A stretch of 64,000 nt of DNA from assembly GCA_030762175.1 (NCBI GenBank), contig CM060831.1, forward strand, positions 69,541,001 through 69,605,000, read 5' to 3'. The notes beneath the pieces are model-generated. The model made no database searches, had not been told where the DNA came from, and saw only the letters and a program-made list of their open reading frames with translations. How positions within the stretch are numbered: the first letter of the stretch is position 1; the number at the start of each line of letters is the position of its first letter. The DNA is from Metallyticus violacea (Eukaryota > Arthropoda > Insecta > Mantodea > Metallyticidae). Below are positions 1 to 11,929 of this stretch, in pieces. A program made the translations under genes and the position numbers.

Positions 1-2080
1 CTCATAGCTGAGAAAACAAAGAGCTCCAGATATTTGGCAATAAGTACACAAGCCACCAACCATTGTAATGTTCACATTTTTCCCATCTAGAGGTTTCTCA
101 GTTAAAACTATGCATTTTGTCCATGTTACAGACAATGAGGAAAGGAAGAACCTTGCATATTTCAAGCATAGAATTACTGAATTTTATTTTCAGTCTAATG
201 GAAAGATAAAAACTAAGTACTAAGAGAAGAATGAATAGTTTTTGTTGTGGTTACTTCAACACTGCAAACCATATAAATACAGTGAACCCTTTATTGGTAG
301 GTTTATACAGAAATTGTATTCTGCAGACATTGGTGCCAAATTTTGTGAATCCTAGATTAGTTCCTCACATGCAGCCACTAAGAATCGGAGTTATTGAGAA
401 TAAGAAACATTTTAATGCTCTTCAGGTACCAATATTTGCAAATTTTAACTCTTTCCGAACAATTTGGTCACTAAGCAGTATATTACCATGACCATCTGAG
501 TTAACATTACTATGTGGAAGGGCATTTGTTGCAGTTATCCCTACCTTAATCTTAGATACTAAAGTGAGAGAATATATGTAGTTTTGAATAGTGGGAATAG
601 TGAAGTATAGTAGACTATATATATTTTTATATCTAGACCAACCAATCAAATTTCATTTTATGTGGAGTTTCGAAAAACAAAAAATTGATAAATCCAATCA
701 GTACCTTTGTGAAGAGGCAGAATATCTTGGTATAGATATACTTACTTAAATTTTATGTATTACAGTTCAACTTCATAATTCAACTGTAAGTGCACCAAGA
801 GTAGCTATTTATGGCAATATTGATTCATTTTTAGATATATAGGCAGCAAGCATAAAGTTTGTTTGGAAATAGGATTATTTTACATTATTTTCATGTAGAC
901 TGATTCTAAACTCTAATCTCAGCAGAATAATTGAAAAAGATTGAATTACATTTTGATCTTTTTGTTTGTAGTACCCTTAAGACACGTGAAAAAATATCCA
1001 AGAACATGACAGATAATCACCTCAGCAATTATTATGTATGATATCAGTTCATCAAGAAAAAACTAAAATTGGAGGATTCCTTTTTTAGAAAAGTATAAAG
1101 CACAATGGAAATGAACTAAGCTAAATCCAGATTTTGTTTAAATAATTTTGGCAGAAATGTGAATACACCAATTTTTTACTTTATTGTAACAGAATTCCAC
1201 AATCCTGTGTTCTTTCTTTTCCATAGATGTAATAAAAAATGAAATTTTACTTTGAATTTTCTGTATAAGATTGCTGTCAATTTTTCCTTTGGCTTCTTAT
1301 GAAGTTATAACAAAATTAATGTGATAAATAATCGTGAATGTATTTGGGATTAAGCAAACTCTAATTATTATTTAGATCACTTTGAATGTGTAGGCTTCAT
1401 AGCATGTTTTGTTATGACATGTTGATAAACATCCTAAAGTAAAAAAACAGTGCTAAAATTGATCTGAAAGGGGCAACTGCTGGCACTTGTAGATAAAATG
1501 CATTGCTCATATTATACTAAATAATATAAGAGAGCTTAGGCTATATTGACACAGCATCAACTTAAGCAGTATAGGTAGCTGGGCATGCACAACTGAGAAA
1601 GGGAGAAACCTATTTACTTTAAATGGATACCAAAGCTTACTTTGAATGAGTATCATAACATCTTCCTAAGAAATGCATCATGTACAATCTAACCTATGAG
1701 GTCAGATGTAGTTTTTGCTGCATAACTGCTATATAGTAGCAATAAGTGTATTACTGTTACAAATTTCAGTTTTTCTATTTCCTAATTACTTGATTATGTA
1801 CTAAGTAATTGTATATTAAAATTTTAACAGTAATAATGATATGCATTGTTAAATAACTTTATTCCAAAATTTATTCAACTTATTCTTTCTTAGAAAAAAG
1901 TGAAATTATTAAAAATGGGAGGCCAACACTAGATCTATTAAGGTTAGTTCAAAAGACCAATAAATTTAGTAGAGATTTTTAACCTATTATGTACTGTAAA
2001 TGTGAATGGTTATTTGGTAGTAGAAAATTAAGCTCTCTGTTTTTCTTCTTTGACTGCTATTTGGAAAAATAGAAACCCTA
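1..2080. other. Intergenic, no gene seen
   Basis: AT-rich, CpG-poor sequence with only short chance reading frames and no recognisable domain, RNA gene or repeat boundary. I see no exon with plausible splice signals and coding character here. Confidence 0.6.
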
Positions 2081-2081
2081 A

Positions 2082-2285
2082 TTTAAATATTAATTCAATT
2101 TGGAATGGAGCACAGAGAAACACACATTAATAATCTCTTCTGAGTCAAAATATTTAGAATGAATGGTTCCACTTACATGTCCTGAGTAAATCTCATGTAA
2201 GTGAAACCATTAAGGTGTTCTAAATATTTCAACTCAGAAAAGATTATTATAAAAACCCTAGTTAGATTAAAATTGCATTAAAAAA
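2082..2285. repeat. Fold-back element, PLE-type subfamily 3 (collapsed copy)
   Basis: Arms at 2162-2179 and 2194-2211 form an 18-bp stem with one mismatch around a 14-base loop (TCCTGAGTAAATCT). Outer arms (TTTAGAA..., AATAATCTTTTCTGAG) are also inverted. The same tips and the TCCTGAGTAAATCTC box occur at 47520-47765 and 59280-59885, where a hammerhead core sits between the arms. Here the core has been lost, leaving only the part just 3' of the expected cleavage site. Confidence 0.65.
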
Positions 2286-2689
2286 TCTAGGGAAATTGAA
2301 ATCTATAATGAAACATGGAATGAATGTTGATCATTTATATACAAATGGATAGAAAAATCCAAAATACTCTTTGAGTTCATAAATTATTGGTATCCCCCTC
2401 CCAAAAAAAATAAAACTAGATCACTCTAATTCATTTTGTTACCATCCTTATGGAAATATGAAAGAAATTCAATTTAATGTAATTTATGAATTAAATTGCA
2501 TAAGAATAATATTTTCAGAAAAAATTACTAGTAATGTTCATGTGAATGATAAATGAAAATGGAAACTACTCCAAATTCCATCTTAAATATTCATGACTGC
2601 TCATATTGTTTTAAAAAAAACTGATGAAAAATTGCATCAGCATTAAAAATCAATACAAATAAAACAATATGCTGTTTTTATGAGAAAAT

Positions 2690-2935
2690 TGCCCAAATTT
2701 CATAAATTTTGTTCCACTTTCTTTGTCATGTCTTGAAAGCTGCTTCCTTACTTATTAGCATAGTTTCACTGCCAGCTCCCAGTGAAACCATGCTGATGAT
2801 AAAGGAAACAGCCTTTGAAACATGTTCAAGTAAGTGGAATAAAATTAGTGAAATTTGAGTTATTTCCTCATAAAAAATTGCAAAATTATAGTATATTTCA
2901 TTGTGAAAGTTCCTGTATTTTAAACTACACAAATA
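2690..2935. repeat. Fold-back element, subfamily 4
   Basis: Inverted arms: TTTTGTTCCACTTTCTTTG near 2707 matches the complement of CAAGTAAGTGGAATAAAATTA at 2827-2847, and the similarity continues outward through AAATTTCA/TGAAATTT. The right arm carries an intact-looking hammerhead core on the + strand. The left arm carries a decayed one on the - strand (CTAATAA in place of CTGATGA). The same tip family recurs at 51240-51840. Confidence 0.7.
2785..2840 (+). ncRNA. Hammerhead ribozyme motif (type I, PLE-like)
   Basis: Core CTGATGA at 2793-2799; helix II AAAGG (2801-2805) with CCTTT (2812-2816) closing loop AAACAG; GAAA at 2817-2820; minimal helix III ACATGT (2820-2825); then U at 2826 as the residue before predicted cleavage (2826/2827). 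Helix I can form from CCA and TG (2788-2792) with CA (2827-2828) and TGG (2835-2837), leaving a bulge on the 3' strand as is usual for natural type I hammerheads. All invariant core bases are present. Whether it is transcribed or self-cleaves is unknown. Confidence 0.65.
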
Positions 2936-3084
2936 AAAAAAAAAGTTAATTTGTGATTCAAATACTTATTATGGTAGTTTGAGTACATTGTGCATGTATG
3001 CTGTGCAAAATACTGAATGAGCTTTTTAAAGCTTTGTATATATTTAATAAGTTTTTGTGACAAAAGGATTTGTTATGGCTTCTT

Positions 3085-3190
3085 GAGGGATCAACTGTGT
3101 CAAGATGATAAATTTCAAGCTTACAGCCAACTACAGAACTGTGGCCATCATCAGGATATGAAACACAAGAGGCAACAGTCTTAATTATAC
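3085..3190 (-). ncRNA. Decayed hammerhead-like motif, subfamily 5
   Basis: On the - strand, CTGATGA (3148-3154) is followed by a GGCCA...TTGGC helix II and GTAAGCTTG in the place of GAAAGCTTGG. The layout matches the fold-back at 42868-43045, which has CTGAGGA, a GGCCA/TGGCC helix II and AAAAGCTTGG. The GAAA box is mutated, so activity is unlikely. It is probably an old copy of the same element. Confidence 0.4.
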
Positions 3191-3464
3191 TGAAGCTGAA
3201 GTGTGCTTGCTTTCTGATTGATCCAGAGGGCTATTTCAAGTAAGTGAATTATATTTCATCATGTCTTTATTTTAATTAAAGTATTTGTGCAAGGATTATG
3301 TGATTTACCACATTTTCTTTTTCAAAACAGGATCAGAGGTTTACCAAACTCTCGAATGCATTATTTAGCTACAGAAAGATCAAGGAAGAAAAATGACTCT
3401 TATAGCTTATATTATATGTGAAATATTTGGGTTCTTAAAAGAGATAGTGCCATCTCTCTAGTAG

Positions 3465-3469
<5 letters not shown>

Positions 3470-3517
<48 letters not shown>
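3470..3517. repeat. (TA)n microsatellite
   Basis: About 24 uninterrupted TA units. The rest of 3200-4300 shows no gene. Confidence 0.95.
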
Positions 3518-3520
<3 letters not shown>

Positions 3521-4309
3521 ATAATTTTTTTCTAATATTTAACACATTTGTTTGTTGTCAAACTAGTCAATACATTTAGCATCCTAGAATGATCATAAAC
3601 CTAAATATAAAACTAAAACAAAATGGTTTAATATTTATTATTTGTACTTAGGAAGGAACTTCTCTATGAGGTTGCTAGCTTGCACAATGGCCAAAAAATT
3701 TCCCTTCATTTAATTTTCTATAACTACAGTAAAAATATTATTTTTTTATTAAAATTTAATAATATTTATTCTCCATAGACTTGAGGTTGAGATATTACAA
3801 GTATTAAACATTGAAAGTACAGGGAAACAATATACAATAATAAAAAGAAGATAAACAAGAAAATTTATAAAATACAAATAAAAGTTGTAGAGCAGAATTA
3901 TATGATAGATGAAGCATTACAGTGAAAATATACACATACATACACACAGAGTAAACAGAGTATTTACAGATATTACAAAGCAAGCACAAAGCCCCAGTTC
4001 ATTAGCAGCTGCATATTGGAATATCTCGGGGGACCAGGCTCTGAACCAACCAAAAGTATCATCATATAAGTATATTAGTTTCTCTACATAAAACCATAAC
4101 TAAGGTTCCCTCATACCTTAACCACCTAGTTATAAGCTAATTTGAATTACAAAATATATGAAAACTTATTGCTATGCCATCAGTTATATTTCTCAATTTT
4201 TAACCTTCAATTTATGGAATTGCATTTCTTCCTTGATCCATTATAATTAACACAATGCTGAGTATATAATGGGGGTATAAATCAAATACTAAATAGTACC
4301 ATTATGAAA

Positions 4310-5400
4310 AATGTTATTTCCCTTTGTATTGCCCAACTTCCATAGCCATTTTTATCTCACTCACCTTACCATGGTATTTCCCAAGTTCTTTTATGGTTTT
4401 GTCTGCTCTTAAATTTAAAATCCTCCTGCCCCTTATTTCATTTGGTAGGTTTTCCCACAATAAACTGTTCCCTCCAAAACTTGGTTTGTTTGCATTCCAA
4501 AATATAAAGCCAAGTACTATATGCTTCTTCACTCATTAGGCATCTCCCCTTAATATATATCCATTCCTTATCCCATAGGCATATTACTCCTGTTCTAAAT
4601 CTTCCCTTTCCACCTTATCACAAATTCCTGTATATTTTCCCCCTCCTCAGTCATTTTTCTCCAATATAGATTCAAATATTTTTAACCATTAAGACTAACC
4701 TATATTTCCTAATTTTTCAATATCCTCAATTCTTGTTTTCTTGTTTTCCCTATTCTTTCCCTCTCATACTATGTTGATCCCATGCCAAATAGAACATTTT
4801 GGATTTGATATAGCCAAGTTTCTTTCCCTTTAATTTTTCTTGTGTTACCAAACGATATTTTACGATATTCTCCTCATCTAGCTTTGCTATTCTATACCAA
4901 TAATTCAATACTCTTTCCATTACCTTACTTTTGTTACCTAGTCTTCCTAATTCCATTAGAGCAAACCTCATTAAGTGAATATCTAGATAAGCCTAGGATA
5001 AGTCTACAAAATCATTTATTTTGTCACATTTATTGCTTTCTATCACCCATCTGGTCCCTGAATTTCTTTTCATACATCATTCTGCTCCCCACTATTGATA
5101 TTTATTCACACAAAATCTAGTTATTGTCATAGCCTTTTTCCATCTGCTAATGCTTTCCTTTTTTTATCACTCCATTTTCCATTACTAGACAATCTAACCC
5201 CAAGATAATCAATTTTCTTGACAACCTCAATTTCTTTGCCTTCCCACCACCATTTCTTGTTTTTTTAGCTTGAAACCTTTCTTCTTTACCATAATCTTAG
5301 ATTTAATTTTATTTATCTTAAAATCCCATTCTCTGCTTCTAATGACCATTTTAATCCTATACTCATTAGTGAACCTGCTGCAGATCATTTGTACGTGAGA
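4310..5400 (-). pseudogene. Non-LTR retrotransposon (LINE) reverse transcriptase, C-terminal relic
   Basis: Read on the - strand, the 5160-5400 part gives the palm/thumb boundary typical of insect LINE ORF2 (EWDFKINKIKSKIM, then VVKKIDYLGVRLSSNGKW). The 4750-4971 part gives the region after the RT (ALMELGRLGNKSKV, VLNYWYRIAKL). Stops and frameshifts break it throughout, so it is a dead copy. The LYW/ELGR pattern suggests a CR1/Jockey/R1-like clade but cannot settle it. A fragment that may belong to the same lineage lies at 57505-57860. Confidence 0.7.
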
Positions 5401-5419
5401 AAACATACTGATTGCACAG

Positions 5420-6010
5420 TGTGTTGTTTACATGTGCCAAAGCAGATTGAACTAAATATGTTAATAACTTGGATTCTTCCAAATGGGCTCAGTGAGCAGT
5501 AATTCAATATTTGAAGGCAAAATGTATTAGTGGAGCTGAATTTATCGTTCTATGAATAGTGTGTATGAGAATGCTTGTCTGTCATGCAACACAATGTTCA
5601 GAGAGTGGTAAATTTTGTGCACACTGAGGACATGCCCAGATCTGGTCAAGCTTACTTAACCATCACCAAGGAATCAAATGCAGCTGTAGAAAATTTGTAA
5701 GGGAGAATCGTCAAATCAATATCTGAGAAATTACAGAAACATTACCATTGAGCAAAGAAACAGTTCACAATATTCTCAATATGGTTGGAATACCACAAGG
5801 TTTGTACACAATGGGTCCAGAAGCATCTTTCTGGGGAAGGCTCTGTGAATGAATGCTTTTATTGAACATCTGCTGCATTATAAGCAGAGGGCAGTCCGTT
5901 TCTTTAAAGATTGGTTCTGCAGCCAACCACAGCTCATAGTATCCATAATCTTGTGATGAACTGGGACACTTGCTTGAACAAACAAGATCATGCTTACTTC
6001 CTGTATATTA
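5420..6010 (+). pseudogene. Tc1/mariner-type transposase relic (N-terminal half)
   Basis: Broken frames give pieces resembling the mariner helix-turn-helix region: an FREW-like segment, EDMPRSGQ (compare the usual ED.PRSGRP linker), AAVENL, and ETLPLSKETVHNILNM (second HTH). The DDE region is barely visible. Many stops; certainly inactive. The family match is by motif only. Confidence 0.5.
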
Positions 6011-6812
6011 ATATATTCCAACCAATAAATCATTACAGAAAAAAAGTCGCATTTTCACTGAGGAAAACCATATTCATAAAACTTTGACTTACTCTTGATT
6101 TATATATCATCTCATTTGCCTCCACTTCCTTATGTATTTCCATTGATCATATTAAGCTTAACATGCTCCAGTGATTTTGTTTTTCTATGGTGTGATCCAA
6201 GATGTATGTTAGTGAATCTACCAGTTTTGACTTTATCTTTTAGCACATATAATATCTGTCATACCATATCACTTTTAGTTTTCTTTTGCAAGACTGTATT
6301 GTATCCAATATCACTTATGAGCAATGGCAAAAAATAAAATTAATTAATTAACAAAAAATAATGAAAAATTGACATTTAAAATTACTGGAATTAACTTTAA
6401 TCTTTGTCTTGAATTAAACATCAGATCCCCTTAGTATTGCATTAAATTTCTTTAGTTGCTTTTCTTTGGTATACTCATTTCTTTATATGTTTATTCTGTG
6501 CTGTAACCAGATTGATTTTGAGATTGGTTTCAAGTTCCCTATTTTGCTCTTGCCTTTTCAATACTATCCATTGTGCTCTTCAGCCTGTAAAGAAGAATGT
6601 ACAACAATATATTTTTAGCAAAGCTATAGTGATGTACTTCCTATTGAAAGAAAGACTAATAGTCCTAGGCAGAATGCCCTTGCTTGAATTCTTTATTAAT
6701 GAAAGACAATTTGTTATAGTCTAACTTTGCTGTATCAATAGTCTCTTTATTTCTTATATTTACATTCCAGCACCCATTATGTAATTCATGTTGCTTCAAG
6801 GTATTTCCTACC

Positions 6813-7109
6813 ACCATGGTAGCCGAGGTTGTTAAGGCACAGACTTATGAGCGATAGGTCTGGAGTTTGAATCTCGCCAGGATCATCCTCCCTGACTGCC
6901 CTGACTAAGGTTTTTTCCAGATTTGCTCAGTCTTCATAAATAGCAAATGCTGGGGAGGTACCCTAAACTTAGACCTGGAACATTTCCTTCCTTGAAATTA
7001 TCCTTTCCTAATATATCATATATTATTTCATTTCACGTGTCACATTGTCCACTGCCTGTGGTGCCTCAGTAGTAAAAACAGGCATTAAACTTCATTCTTT
7101 AAAAAAAAA
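6813..7109 (+). mobile_element. tRNA-headed SINE, family B
   Basis: Begins CCATGGTAGCCGAGGTTGTT, a tRNA-like A box, followed by a B box (GAGTTTGAATCTC near 6870), a body shared with copies at 50590-50885, 7558-7730 (-) and 55380-55635 (-), and the 3' end CAGTAGTAAAAACAGGCATT plus an A-rich tail. About 290 bp, no coding capacity. SINEs of this form are pol III transcripts mobilised by LINE machinery; the partner LINE is not identified. Confidence 0.8.
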
Positions 7110-7557
7110 CCTTAACCTTGTAATAAATCAAGTTACAGAATGCTTATAGCTCCAGAACAGCAATTACTTTTGGGACGAAGGCATAGGTCTCTTGAATTAC
7201 TAAGTTAATGGAAAGTAGTTTTCATCATATATTACCACTTTGGAGCATGGTATCTTATATTCTATTATTATACCTTCTATCCATTTTTATAATTGCCACA
7301 CCACTTTTTCATATAATCTCTTATCCTGACAATTCCACTCACTCACTGCATTTTTAACTGTATTCAACTTCAGAATGCATAGCTACATCTCTTTATTTCA
7401 AATAACTGTCTCAGCTGTCTTTGAGTTCGTTGTGGTTTTATCAATAACTTTTTTTTTTTTTCATTTTAGTGTTTAACGCTTGTTTTACTTCTGTTACATC
7501 ATAGCTGATGGACACTGGTGATGCCTAAATGAGATGAAATAATAAACATGGAAAGGA

Positions 7558-7730
7558 TATTTTTAAGGAAGGAAGCATTCCAGGGCTAAATTTAGGGTAC
7601 CTCCCTGGCATTTGCCATTTATGAGGAAAACCTAAATAAATCCAGTCAGGGAGGACAGTCCTGGTGGGAATGAAATCCCAGACCTCCTGCTCATGAGTCT
7701 CTGCCTTAACAACCTCAGTCACCCATGTTG
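7558..7730 (-). mobile_element. SINE family B, 5' part, inverted
   Basis: The complement carries the family-B head (tRNA-like A and B boxes, CATGGGTGACTGAGGTTGTT) and body down to the GGTACCCTAAA segment, then ends near an AAGGAAGG stretch. It lacks the GGCATTAAAC 3' end, so it is truncated. Confidence 0.75.
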
Positions 7731-8454
7731 ATAGTAACTTGTTTGCCTCAGTCATTTGCTCTGTTACTGTGAGACCATCTTTGAAACTAATACAGAATGT
7801 CAATTGATTAGAGCAACATATTTTTGGATAGGTAAGAGAATAATCTATTTCCCTAGTATCTAAGGCAAAAGTGCTTCTTACATCAGAAAGGTTCCATATT
7901 ATACTTCATAATTGAAAGCATTATGAAATTAAAAAATAAGAATCTTTGAGAACTGAAGTGTTCAATAAATATTTGGTTTGGTACACAAATTGGGTTGTGA
8001 TATGATAATGGCAATGTCGCTTCTATAATTTCATCCACCCAAATACTGCTAAAAAAATCAATGCTGTTCAACACAGCCGGTAATCAAAGTTATGGTCAAA
8101 TAGAGTTGCTATTGGTAAGGGTTAAAAATTCATCATTTATATGGAAATGAAATTATCAAGTTCCAAACTTTGAAAGCAATAATGAATAAAATGCACAATT
8201 TACATAAAATCAGTTGTATAAATAACATTCATGTTGTAAAAAGAAAACGTTGGTGCTGGTGGTATAGTGAGTGGTAACCATATTTAACTTGAGTATCAAA
8301 AAATGTATAAATTGCTTACATTTATTTTCAATGGCCCATTTAATTTTTTAAACAGCAACACCCAAGAGCATCTGAAAGTATGGCATAAGGGGAAATTGCT
8401 GCTCACATTGTTTTGAAAATGATTAGTTTCCTCACATTAAAAAAAAAAAAAAAA

Positions 8455-9700
8455 AAATTATGACGTCTTTGCAGCGATTCCAATCAAATTAGTATTTTAA
8501 TATATTTCACCGTTACGTACAGTGCTGCACGAAAAAACCCAAGCTCAATATCAACATCAAATTTATTATCGTGACCTCAGAAAACTGTTCTTTCCTGATG
8601 GCGTCGACGAACCTTTTGGGGGCGGAGGCGGGTCGAAGGAGGAGAATGAAGTATATCAATGTGGTTATTGTCGGTCATGGTGGTGTAGTAGTAACCATAT
8701 TTGCCTTCTAAACCCAAAATCGCGGGTTCGATTCAGGCCAGGACCGATTGATTTTTTCGGGCGTAAAAATCCTAGGTATGGGTTCCTTCGGAAGGGAAGT
8801 AAATCCTTGGGGTCCCATGGGAACCAAATAAAAAAGGTTATTGTATCAATAATAGCAGTACCTACTTATAGTTTGCAATGTTGGATTTCCAAAGTTCATA
8901 TTGTGTGAAACTTTAATATATCGTAAAATCATTACTTCCGAAAATCAAACAAAAAATTTGAGCAATGGTTCTATGGCGTATTAAATCTTCTGTAATCGTT
9001 ACTGGAGTATATGTACGTAATTTTATTTAGGAAAGCGGATCATTTCCTAGGTTCATTGTTGGCGGTCAATGAATGAAGCATAAAGAGTTTTTTTTTATTT
9101 CCCTTACCAAGGCTGCGCATTAGGAGGGGGGAGGGGGGCTGCAAACTGCACAGGCGCATTTATGTCTGACTTCATACGTAAAAATAGCATATTCTGGGTG
9201 TAATATGTTGACAGGTGTTAATGCTCTGCCATTGTCGTATCATATATTAAGACACATTTTCATGTGTTTCTGAGATTTTCCGCATGTCTGCTAAAACTAA
9301 GATATCACAATTAGCGCGACTTCGCTTAAAGGTCTGCAGATACACAGCTGTTTCCGGTTTGTTTTGATGAAAGATAATACAACAGTTCCTAATGCTGCAA
9401 TATTGGTTATTTCCTTTTTCATTAAATCAGAGCATCGATTTTCTCGCATTTTCCAATGGTTTTTAATGTTTCTTTGCTCTGAATAACAATTGATAACAAT
9501 GACAAAACCAAATGATAGTGATACTTGAAATTCTGTGTATGCGATATGTTATATCTTTTACGTTAGTTCAGTGGTGGTTCAGTGTTTACCAATAGTACCA
9601 GCCAGTAAACAGCTGTGGTGCTGCCACTAATGGCAGCTTGTAAAATGGAAGGACGTCTGCTAAATATATTGGGCAAGGGTATGTGTTTTGCTCAACAACA
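8455..9700. promoter_or_regulatory. CpG-rich block, candidate promoter and leader exon of RB1CC1
   Basis: CpG dinucleotides are frequent here (GACGTC, GCGGAGGCGGG, AGCGCGACTTCGC, TTCCGG and others) but nearly absent in the flanking kilobases, the pattern of a germline-unmethylated promoter in a genome with CpG loss. A strong donor GGCAAGG|GTATGTG lies at 9678/9679 on the + strand, preceded by an ATG at 9645. The next + strand exon with coding support is the RB1CC1 start exon at 23.45 kb, so this could be its non-coding first exon. Another unrecognised gene cannot be excluded. Direction and transcription start are inferred. Confidence 0.4.
8670..8842 (+). mobile_element. SINE family A, 5' part
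   Basis: tRNA-like head TGGTGGTGTAGTAGTAACC (A box) and GGGTTCGATTC (B box near 8725), followed by the GGGCGTAAAAATCCTAGGTA body. It matches the complement of the family-A copies at 48229-48529 and 60545-60855. The 3' end is missing. Higher GC than other copies, perhaps because it sits in the CpG-rich block. Confidence 0.75.
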
Positions 9701-10600
9701 TGGTAACAGTTTATTTTCGAGCATATATTTCCTTTTGTTTTAATTGAAAAATTGCCCCTGAGCCACCTAATAATATCTGTACAGCTGTTCTGTAAACTAC
9801 ATGATTTTCTTTGTTCTGAGGTTGTTTTGTTTAGTCAGGGCCAAATTTCCACAGCGCAATATTTAGAAGTATATTGAATATTTGTATGTAAGAAGCATTG
9901 AAATATATTTAAATATCGTGCCATTCAAAATGAAACATAGCTGAAATCAACAAAAGCAACAAAGGTATTTCTAATTGTTAAGTTAATGCGTTTTATCGAA
10001 AAGTGTACTTTCTTTGTGTTTGTGCTGTAATCAGCTGATGATTCTTGCATTGCATTTCAGATACGTGTACAAGCCTGTAACACAGTGATTGCTAATGATT
10101 ACATCAAGTAATGCATTTTGTAGTTTTGGCATAAAAATTCTCCTTGATCTGAAGTGATATTTGAGTGCATAAACGCAAATTCCCAATGAAATTGATTATA
10201 TGTTATTTTTGCTTCTTCACAAACAAATAAGGTGTTGCATCATTTTAGTAGAAAGGTGATTTATACAAGCTTTATAGTGGATAACCAAGGCAGAGGGAAA
10301 AGGGTGTGATGTACTATTTTTATGGCAAGACTAAGTATATTTGCTACAGTGAATACGTGTACTGTAGTGATATATTTGATTGGAATATTTTCATTAAAGG
10401 AGATCCTATTATAGTATTAGAGATAAAGGTTAGAATTTTATGTCTACTATGCATATTTGCAAATGTTGCACTTTTGATATAAGTTCTATTCAGATCAAAA
10501 TTTTTTGTCAAAAGTATTATATTTAACATATAGTGAAACTTCACTATATGCATCCCACAAGTAAAAGTTTTAAACTTAACCCAGAATAATAGGCTTGTGT
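9700..10600. other. No gene seen
   Basis: AT-rich sequence downstream of the candidate promoter. Nothing beyond short chance frames. Confidence 0.55.
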
Positions 10601-10609
10601 ACTTTTCGT

Positions 10610-10900
10610 AGCTGCAAACCAAATAAATACAACATTCAGCAAAAATGGTATTACTAATCAATTCATACCACATGCTTGCACGCACAAACCAAAACCCAAC
10701 CTGGAGTGAATCCTAAAAACTGAAGCATCCAGTATTTTACTGTGGCTAACCACAACCTGATGGTCTCTGCTTACCCCCTTTAGCAAGTAAAAACCAAATA
10801 AATACAACAGTTGACAAAAATGGAATTCCTAATCGATTCACACTCACTCTAATGTATACCTTACATTGAGTGAATCCTAGAAACCGCAGGATCTAGTGGT
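10610..10900. repeat. Divergent direct repeat pair, period about 173 bp
   Basis: AACCAAATAAATACAACA occurs near 10617 and again near 10791, followed in both by AAAAATGGNATTNCTAATC and later by GTGAATCCTANAAACYG. Two diverged tandem units of an unidentified repeat. No coding capacity. Confidence 0.6.
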
Positions 10901-11929
10901 TTATTATTTATGTAATATATCAACCCACTCTCATGTTATATATGTAAGTTTAAAACTGGTTTCCATACATGGGGAAGAAGTTTGAAAGTGGAATGCATAT
11001 ATTGAAGTTTTCATTTTCACTGGACCCTGGAAAGGATCCAGTATGTGTTAAAATAATTAATATTGAATGTAATGAAGGCAGTGTAATTTTTGTAATTACT
11101 CAACTAACCAACATTGCATTGTTCTTTTTGTTAGGGAAAAACTCTCAAAATCAGGATTTGAGGCTTTGTAACAAGGAGGAATATATTGTACTAGGATAAC
11201 AAATTTGGCAATAGAATTGCATTTAAAAGTTACTTTAACTGCTATGATGTCTAATGCAGCTGTTGTACTATTTGGCACCAATATAACATTTTATTAAAAT
11301 GTACTTAAAAATGATGATTGCATTGAAAAATGATTTTGAAGCAGATGCATAAACATTTTCAGTACCCTTTTGTGAAAACTATTTATTAATATCAATTTTT
11401 TTAATTAAGATTATAGAATGCAGCAACAATAATTGTACAGGAGTGCCTGACATTGCCAGATCTATAAATAATTACAAACTATTGACAGGAAAATTTCAAA
11501 CCTTAGTATAAACTACACACATAATTGGCATTATATTTACAATTCACCTAACCTGTACATACATATTTGTGTCATTAGTTTAACTTAACTTCACTTTAAC
11601 ATTCACAGATTGTATGATAGATTTTTTATGATGATCTTTTTTTTTTCTTCTTTTTTTAATTATTACATGTTAATACCAACACCTAATGCTAGTACAAAGA
11701 CCGTAAAAATGTATGAAAGGTATAATTTTAAAACAAGCTGAAGTGGTTGCCTATAGATTGTAGGTTAAACTACACATAATTTAACTAAGTGAGATATTAA
11801 AAAATATTTATGTACATAAACATGTTAAAGTTCAATGCTTACTGATTCATTTAATAGGAGGATTTCTATATATGAAGGTAGATATTTAATTTTCAATATT
11901 CTACTAAGTAATAGCCATAATTCATCAAC

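Noticed and set aside
8522..8908. 128-codon open frame in the CpG-rich block
   Set aside because: It overlaps a tRNA-headed SINE (8670-8842), starts at a non-ATG codon, and shows no domain. The openness reflects local GC content.
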